A stretch of DNA of 49,183 nt from a bacterium c-19. GTDB lineage: Bacteria > Bacillota_I > Bacilli_A > Erysipelotrichales > Erysipelotrichaceae. The notes under the pieces are model-generated. The model had not been told where the DNA came from, ran no database searches, and worked only from the letters and a program-made list of their open reading frames with translations. The stretch spans positions 1-49,183 of the forward strand of contig QZED01000010.1 of assembly GCA_009917405.1 (NCBI GenBank), read 5' to 3'. Position numbers and translations under genes: made by a program. Below, piece by piece: positions 44,837 to 49,183 of this stretch; position 1 is the first letter of the stretch; each line of letters starts with the position of its first letter.

Positions 44837-44885
44837 AAAGAGTACGTCTGCTAAAGCTGATGCAAAGTCGAGACGTACTTTTTTC
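44837..44885 (+). terminator. Terminator after the EF-G-like gene
   Basis: AGTACGTCT (44841-44849) and AGACGTACT (44871-44879) are perfect nine-base arms, extended by AAAA/TTTT, and followed by a T-run. Confidence 0.85.
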
Positions 44886-44977
44886 ATCAGAAACACATGG
44901 AAATGATGAATCCTTGATGATTAATCATATAAACTTCATAAATTGGATACAATACATAGGTAGACAGGAGGAATTCG

Positions 44978-45439
44978 ATGTACGAAAAATGTATTGATTA
45001 TTTATCATCCAGAGGGGTTACGCTTCGAGATATTGCACAATGTGTTTTGTTTCTTCAAAAAGATTATCACCCAGAATTAAGTGAAGCCATTTGTGAGCAG
45101 GCGGTAAAGGAAATTTTGCATAAACGCGAGGTTCAGCATGCGATCATCACCGGTATTTGTCTTGATATAGCGACAGAACAGAAAAAGCTGGCAGACGAGC
45201 ATCTGACAAAAATTTTACAGATTGACTCTCCGCTGTACGGCATTGATGAAGTTTTAGCATACGGCATCTGTAACTTATACGGCTCCATCGCATTGACAAA
45301 CTATGGTTATATTGACAGGTGTAAACCGGGTATTATTCGTCAACTTAATCAGCATCAAAAACAATGCAATACTTTTTTGGACGATATTGTCGGTGCAATC
45401 GCTGCCGCAGCCGCCGGAAAGCTTGCACACAGTCTGTAA
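44978..45439 (+). CDS. pgpA: Phosphatidylglycerophosphatase A-like protein
   Basis: 153 residues, matching the soluble YutG-type PgpA of Bacillota: an N-terminal helical part (LSSRGVTLRDIAQCVLFLQKDYHPEL), then YGIDEVLAYGICNLYGSIALTNYGYIDR and DDIVGAIAAAAAGKL. It removes phosphate from phosphatidylglycerophosphate, or acts on a related substrate in these bacteria. AGGAGG precedes the ATG; a TACAAT -10 box lies about 30 bases upstream. Single-gene unit. Confidence 0.85.
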   Translation: MYEKCIDYLSSRGVTLRDIAQCVLFLQKDYHPELSEAICEQAVKEILHKREVQHAIITGICLDIATEQKKLADEHLTKILQIDSPLYGIDEVLAYGICNLYGSIALTNYGYIDRCKPGIIRQLNQHQKQCNTFLDDIVGAIAAAAAGKLAHSL

Positions 45440-45524
45440 AAGAATCTTGTCGTGATAGCATTATTCATTAGGAACACAAAAAAAGATAAACAATAAACCT
45501 CTTTTAATCAGTTAAGATTTACGG

Positions 45525-45530
45525 TATAAT
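45525..45530 (+). promoter_or_regulatory. -10 box of the lipoprotein/AAC(3) operon
   Basis: TATAAT at 45525-45530, preceded by a weak -35 region, 24 bases before the lipoprotein start. Confidence 0.45.
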
Positions 45531-45553
45531 ACAAGCGTAAGGAGGCAATGCAT

Positions 45554-45967
45554 ATGAAAAAATGGTTGATTGCTTGTTCATTGATGCTGGTATTATGCGG
45601 CTGTTCATCTGCAGGAAGTGAAAACATGAAAAAAATAACCGCCGATGAGGTTATTCGCCGTATTCAAATTGATGGAGAAAACAGCTTCTTACTCGTATTG
45701 ACCGCAAATAATTGCTATTCTTGTGATGAATACGCAAAGGTTGTAGAAACCTTAGAACAGGAAAAACATTTTGATCTTTATTATATTGATGTGGATAATG
45801 AAGATAAAGATAAATTGGAAGAATTAAAGATTACTTTAGGAGATATCGATACATTGCCGATGACCTACTATTTTGATAAGGGGGTATTGAAACAAGAGAA
45901 TATTAAACGTAATTATATAGAATTGGAGACATATCGAGAATGGCTGAAGTTATTGAAGATATATTAA
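45554..45967 (+). CDS. Thioredoxin-like lipoprotein
   Basis: 137 residues. A lipoprotein signal (MKKWLIACSLMLVLCGC) has the lipidated cysteine at 17. The mature part is a thioredoxin fold with NNCYSCDEY, a CxxC redox pair, and the cis-proline segment TLPMTYYFDKG. It is anchored outside the membrane and may reduce or oxidise disulphides of exported proteins. The second ATG (45554) has proper spacing to GGAGG. It overlaps the next gene by 28 bases. Confidence 0.85.
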   Translation: MKKWLIACSLMLVLCGCSSAGSENMKKITADEVIRRIQIDGENSFLLVLTANNCYSCDEYAKVVETLEQEKHFDLYYIDVDNEDKDKLEELKITLGDIDTLPMTYYFDKGVLKQENIKRNYIELETYREWLKLLKIY

Positions 45968-46752
45968 AAGAAGAAGGCATTGTCGATATTATCACCAAAG
46001 CGGATGTTATGCGCCAATTATCCAATTTAGGGGTACAACGAGGAATGTTGTTGTTAATTGATGCGGACTGTACAAAACTTGGCTATATCAGCGGCGGAGT
46101 ACAGGTGTTGATCGAAGCATTGATGGAAACTGTCGGTTATGAAGGAACCATAGTCATGCCTGCCTTTAACTGTGATAATTTAGATCCTGCTTGTTACGGT
46201 GCCAGGCGCATTGCCAGAGAAAATTGGGATATAATCAGAGATTATGCATTACCATTCCATCGTAAATTAAGTGAACCGGATACGACTGATGCACTGGTAC
46301 ACCAGTTTTTACGCAATGAAGGGGTTGTTCGTTCATATCACCCGATTTATTCATTTGCGGCATGGGGAAAATATGCAAAAATCATTTGTGATAAGCACCC
46401 ATTGCATTTTGGATTATCAAAGGAATCTCCGCTGGGAAAATTGACTGAATTAAACGGATATTCATTATTGCTCGGTTGTAGCTATGATGACTGCACTGCA
46501 TTTCAGCTTGCCCGTTACAGCGGGGATCAGCTGCCGATAAAAATTCTGTCAGCGCCGATTGAACAGAATAATCATACGGTTTGGAAGGATATGCTGGATC
46601 TGGAGTTGGAACACAGTGGGTTTGAAGTAATTGGTCAAGTAATGGAGGAGCGAAAAATTGTAAAAAACATGTATTTGAATACAGCTCGCTGCCGTTTCTT
46701 TTCCGCAAGAGAAGCTGTGAATATAGCGACGGCTTATTTCCATATTAATTAA
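45940..46752 (+). CDS. AAC(3)-family acetyltransferase-like protein
   Basis: 270 residues of the aminoglycoside 3-N-acetyltransferase family (GMLLLIDADCTKLGYISGG, EGTIVMPAFNCD, HPIYSFAAWGKYAKII, LGKLTELNGYSLLLGC, and a closing CRFFSAREAVNIA). Catalytic histidine of the H-P-x-x-S motif present. Resistance cannot be inferred: many chromosomal members do not act on aminoglycosides. It overlaps the lipoprotein gene, so expression is linked. Confidence 0.88.
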   Translation: MAEVIEDILKEEGIVDIITKADVMRQLSNLGVQRGMLLLIDADCTKLGYISGGVQVLIEALMETVGYEGTIVMPAFNCDNLDPACYGARRIARENWDIIRDYALPFHRKLSEPDTTDALVHQFLRNEGVVRSYHPIYSFAAWGKYAKIICDKHPLHFGLSKESPLGKLTELNGYSLLLGCSYDDCTAFQLARYSGDQLPIKILSAPIEQNNHTVWKDMLDLELEHSGFEVIGQVMEERKIVKNMYLNTARCRFFSAREAVNIATAYFHIN

Positions 46753-46849
46753 TAATATGGAATGTGACAAAAATGACAATTAAAAAAACGAGTGTAAAAT
46801 TTCGCATTATGATAATCATTGGTTATGGCGAAAACAATGAACTCGTTTA
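46740..46849. terminator. Two hairpins between convergent operons
   Basis: CCATATTA-TAATATGG (46740-46760) spans the stop of the AAC(3)-like gene. A larger hairpin follows with arms ACGAGT (46788-46793) and ACTCGT (46841-46846) and an inner TTTCGC/GCGAAA stem. On the minus strand the larger one is followed by a T-run, so it may serve both sides. The remaining 46850-47014 shows no gene. Confidence 0.6.
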
Positions 46850-47014
46850 TTCATAACAAAAAAGCATAAGAATAAATTGAAAACAACAAAAGTCAGCACA
46901 GATCGGTAACGCGATACAATAAACAATGAAAAAAGATAGGAGTAACTCGGTAATAACTTAGGAACAAACAAATGATAAAGTTAATTGCAGATTAAAGGAA
47001 GATGTTTTCTTTCT

Positions 47015-47485
47015 TCAGTTTTCTTTTTTATTAATGGAATGCTCGAAGATGTTCACCACATTCATCAGTCCTTTTTCATCATCAGCATCAAATCGACAAA
47101 GAATCGGCGCATCGATATCTAACACAGCGATGATTTTGTGGCGGTGGAAAACCGGTAGGACAATTTCCGATAAGCTGGCGCAATCACATACGATATGAGT
47201 GGGGAACTGCTTCACATCATCAACACGGATGACCCTTTTCTTTGTGATGCAGGCACCACAGACGCCCTTATCATACGGAATAGTAAAACATGCCGTTTTA
47301 CCTTGAAACGGTCCCAACAATAGCCTCTGATCGATATTACGATAAAAGCCGACCCAATTAATATCAGATAAAGATTCATAAAGCAAAGCACTTGTATTTG
47401 CCATATTGGCGATTATATCATGTTCATTATCAAGCAATGCGGATAATTGAGAACAAAGGTGATCATAAAAGGTTATCTTATTCAT
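47015..47485 (-). CDS. GAF-domain free methionine-R-sulfoxide reductase
   Basis: 156 residues, single GAF domain of the fRMsr (YtsP-like) type: INWVGFYRN near 42-50, LLLGPFQGKTAC near 55-66, GVCGAC at 74-79 and IVCDCASLSEIVLPV at 98-112, supplying the catalytic and resolving cysteines. It repairs oxidised free methionine using thioredoxin. Monocistronic, facing left. Confidence 0.92.
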   Translation of the reverse strand: MNKITFYDHLCSQLSALLDNEHDIIANMANTSALLYESLSDINWVGFYRNIDQRLLLGPFQGKTACFTIPYDKGVCGACITKKRVIRVDDVKQFPTHIVCDCASLSEIVLPVFHRHKIIAVLDIDAPILCRFDADDEKGLMNVVNIFEHSINKKEN

Positions 47486-47710
47486 ATTGATACGCTCCTA
47501 TTCTGTCTTACACCCAATAATTATAGCATAAATGAAAAGGTCGAATATATGAAGTAAGATATGAAAGCGGCTGCTGCGCATGTTTCGCAAGAGATGAAAC
47601 AAAACGAATAAGGAAAAAAGGGCGAATCAATATTGATATAGTAGCAGTAAAAAAATATAAGATATTGCCACTGTTTTATCGTATGTAAAAAAGCCAAAAG
47701 AAAAAAGCGA

Positions 47711-47995
47711 TTACTCGCTTTCGCACAGATCAGATTCACTGTCTGAGAATTTCTTATATGCTTTGGAAATACTGTCCTTTGTATCGGATTTCATCTTATA
47801 CCAACCCTGAGCGCACATCATTTGAAATACCTCACGCTGTAAATCGGAAATTTGATTATAGACCTGATTGATTTCCTGAAACAGTTCCTCATTGCTGGCT
47901 TCCTGAGTAAACAGATTCAATTCCGACTTCATATGCTTTAAAGTAACTAATAAATTGGTTGCGATTTCTTTATCTGCATAAGTACTCTTTGCCAT
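47711..47995 (-). CDS. CotF-like spore coat protein
   Basis: 94 residues: DKEIATNLLVTLKHMKSELNLFTQEASNEEL, then QISDLQREVFQMMCAQGWYKM. This helical CotF/YhcQ type is found in spore coats and ferritin-like folds. It suggests that the organism forms spores. It follows the next gene by one base and is probably co-transcribed. Confidence 0.82.
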   Translation of the reverse strand: MAKSTYADKEIATNLLVTLKHMKSELNLFTQEASNEELFQEINQVYNQISDLQREVFQMMCAQGWYKMKSDTKDSISKAYKKFSDSESDLCESE

Positions 47996-47996
47996 A

Positions 47997-48215
47997 TTAA
48001 TTTGCCTCTCTTTCCAGTTGTGCTAATAATGAACGATAGCTTTCACAAAGCACTTCATTTACATGTTGGAAACATGCTTTTACCTCTTTGTCTTTTATCA
48101 TGGTTAGGTCATTAGCAACGCGTAGATTCAATACTAAAGTCTGATCGAGAATGTCGGTTAAATACAACACATCCTTTCCCGTCAGCATAAACGAATTTTG
48201 AGATTTCATAATCAT
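47997..48215 (-). CDS. Small CotF-family-like protein
   Basis: 72 residues (FMLTGKDVLYLTDILDQTLVLNLRVANDLTMI onward), helical, like the front half of CotF/YhcN-type coat proteins. It starts at 48215 or 48209. The ribosome site AGGAGG (48240-48245) is too far from the start unless the intervening hairpin (48220-48238) is formed, bringing them together. It is the first gene of a two-gene spore operon. Confidence 0.75.
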   Translation of the reverse strand: MIMKSQNSFMLTGKDVLYLTDILDQTLVLNLRVANDLTMIKDKEVKACFQHVNEVLCESYRSLLAQLEREAN

Positions 48216-48219
48216 TTGT

Positions 48220-48245
48220 CATGACTGATTATGTCATGTCCTCCT
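48220..48245 (-). promoter_or_regulatory. Hairpin between ribosome site and start codon
   Basis: CATGAC (48233-48238) and GTCATG (48220-48225) in the transcript form a six-base stem with a seven-base loop, exactly between AGGAGG and the ATG. With the stem formed, SD-to-start spacing falls to roughly normal; without it the spacing is about 24 bases. Function inferred. Confidence 0.45.
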
Positions 48246-48284
48246 TTCTGGTTTACTTTTATTATGGGAAATGGAATAACTTTT

Positions 48285-48315
48285 ATACATAACAGCATTA
48301 TGTATGTTATAATTG
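48285..48315 (+). promoter_or_regulatory. Promoter of ntdP with inverted repeat
   Basis: A TATAAT box at 48310-48315 is preceded by ATACATA/TATGTAT inverted arms (48285-48291, 48301-48307) in the space where a regulator could sit. The ntdP start is 23 bases downstream. Confidence 0.5.
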
Positions 48316-48337
48316 GGTGACGATAAGGAGTGTTCTT

Positions 48338-48862
48338 GTGGCAGTAAAAGAGAAAGAGCGTGTGTATATACAAAGCTATAAACATGACGGAAGTTTGCAT
48401 CGCACATGGGCAAAAGGGTTTGTTATCGAGGCAAATGTTGTTCGTATCGTTGCGGTAACCAATCGTTCCTTGGTGAGTGAGGCAGACGGACGCAAATGGG
48501 TAACAAGAGAACCGGCAATATGCTTCTTTTATCCGGATCACTGGTATAATATTATTTGTATGATCCGTAAGAGCGGCATTCATTATTATTGTAATATGGC
48601 ATCTCCCAGTATTTATGACGGAGAAGCAATCAAAAACATTGATTATGATTTAGATGTTAAGGTAACACCGAGAGGTAAGATTCTTATTTTAGATGAAGAT
48701 GAATATGCGAAGCATTCCGTGAAAATGCAATACGGAGAAAAATTAGATGTGATTTTGCATACAGAAATGGATGAATTAATTTATAAGATAGAGAACGGAA
48801 TCTCACCGTTTAACGAAGAAGAAATTTGGGAGTTATATGATCGCTATTTGGCTATGCTGTAG
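48338..48862 (+). CDS. ntdP: NtdP/YgaC-type nucleoside tri-/diphosphatase (DUF402)
   Basis: 174 residues with a GTG start after AAGGAG; an upstream ATG in the ORF lacks a ribosome site. It matches DUF402 as in YgaC/NtdP: VYIQSYKHDGSLHRTW, WVTREPAICFFYPDHWYNIICM, YYCNMASPSIYDGEAIKNIDYDLDVKV and LDEDEYAKH. Characterised members hydrolyse nucleoside tri- and diphosphates. The conserved tyrosine, histidine and acidic residues are present. Host-like gene upstream of the rRNA operon. Confidence 0.85.
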   Translation: MAVKEKERVYIQSYKHDGSLHRTWAKGFVIEANVVRIVAVTNRSLVSEADGRKWVTREPAICFFYPDHWYNIICMIRKSGIHYYCNMASPSIYDGEAIKNIDYDLDVKVTPRGKILILDEDEYAKHSVKMQYGEKLDVILHTEMDELIYKIENGISPFNEEEIWELYDRYLAML

Positions 48863-48996
48863 TGATCTTTTTTTATAAAAAAACAACGCAAAAGAATGAA
48901 AGGGGTTGCAAATACGCTGTTTATACGGATGAAATGGTGCTCAACGGTCTTTTTCTGTAAAATGAATAAAAAATCGAAAAAAAGTAAAGAAAAAGA
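48863..48996. other. Intergenic region upstream of the rRNA promoter
   Basis: AT-rich, purine-rich sequence (AAAAATCGAAAAAAAG) just before the rRNA promoter resembles an UP element. No gene is seen. Confidence 0.4.
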
Positions 48997-49026
48997 TTGA
49001 CAAGAGAAAGAAGAGTGTTGTATCAT
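48997..49026 (+). promoter_or_regulatory. rRNA operon promoter
   Basis: TTGACA at 48997-49002 and TATCAT at 49021-49026 with an 18-base spacer, preceded by an A-rich tract. It lies about 120 bases before the 16S start, as usual for rRNA operons. Confidence 0.8.
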
Positions 49027-49031
49027 ATACG

Positions 49032-49146
49032 AGCGCCAAAAAAGCGCAAGCGGTCTTTGAAAACTAAACAGGAAACGTCAATTTCAAATATCAAAAGATA
49101 TTTCGGAAAACAAAAAAAAGAAAAAGCGCAAAGCGCTTGAGCTAAA
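49032..49146 (+). promoter_or_regulatory. rRNA leader with antitermination-like box and processing stems
   Basis: A boxA-like TCTTTGAAAACTAAACA lies at 49054-49070. Small hairpins occur at 49032-49047 (GCGC arms), 49086-49103 (AAATATC/GATATTT) and 49124-49138 (AAGCGC/GCGCTT), likely sites of antitermination and RNase III processing. Confidence 0.65.

Positions 49147-49183
<37 letters not shown>

Noticed and set aside
45940-46752. Aminoglycoside resistance gene
   Set aside because: Family membership alone does not show activity; it sits in a host operon with a lipoprotein and not in a resistance context.

Overview
The window looks like the chromosome of a spore-forming, gut-type Bacillota, most likely a member of Erysipelotrichia. 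This rests on moderate GC, strong AGGAGG ribosome sites, CotF-like spore-coat genes, a YtvI/AI-2E-type permease, PgpA, NtdP, free-methionine sulfoxide reductase, and the 5' end of a 16S rRNA gene at the right edge. The taxon is inference; no complete marker gene is present.

Layout. (1) 1-5183, host: LicD and a family 2 glycosyltransferase (cell-surface glycan decoration), a DUF1266-DUF2185 fusion, a HAD phosphatase, and the RumA/RlmD-type 23S rRNA uracil methyltransferase. (2) About 5142-38571, a foreign island lodged at the 3' end of rumA. Fragments of rumA 3' ends lie at both edges (5263-5295; 38243-38302, 38435-38458, 38533-38571), and an 8-bp CATGTAGA is shared by the two junctions. (3) 38846-49146, host or flank: a dGTPase, an AI-2E permease, an ankyrin protein, a second EF-G-like GTPase, PgpA, a thioredoxin-like lipoprotein, an AAC(3)-family protein, fRMsr, two spore-coat-like proteins, NtdP, and then an rRNA promoter, leader and 16S start.

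The island has three parts. Left edge: an unknown protein and a HEPN-like protein with R-x4-H. Minus strand, 7361-21766: a decayed siphophage. It keeps a sigma-like regulator, DUF2800, DUF2815, a family A DNA polymerase, DUF4406, the end of a tail gene, a tail fibre, holin, amidase and a three-gene serine-recombinase operon. It has lost the whole packaging, head and early tail block and carries at least two frameshifts. Plus strand, 22131-36958: a continuous anti-phage island. It starts from a perfect TTGACA-N17-TATAAT promoter and holds an ABC-three-component system plus XRE regulator, then a MORC ATPase / Z1 helicase / PD-(D/E)XK / AIPR / C5-methyltransferase system, extended by a nuclease-helicase (DUF2075) and an HNH protein. 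RhuM closes the island.

How it fits together: a prophage that integrated by large serine recombinases into rumA has lost virion production and now mainly carries defence cargo. Its minus-strand operon uses a recurring RNA device: a repeated leader (three copies) and a related leader before the sigma gene, in which a CCTCC/CACC segment can pair with a ribosome binding site. With the composite defence operon, this is the least explained part of the window.
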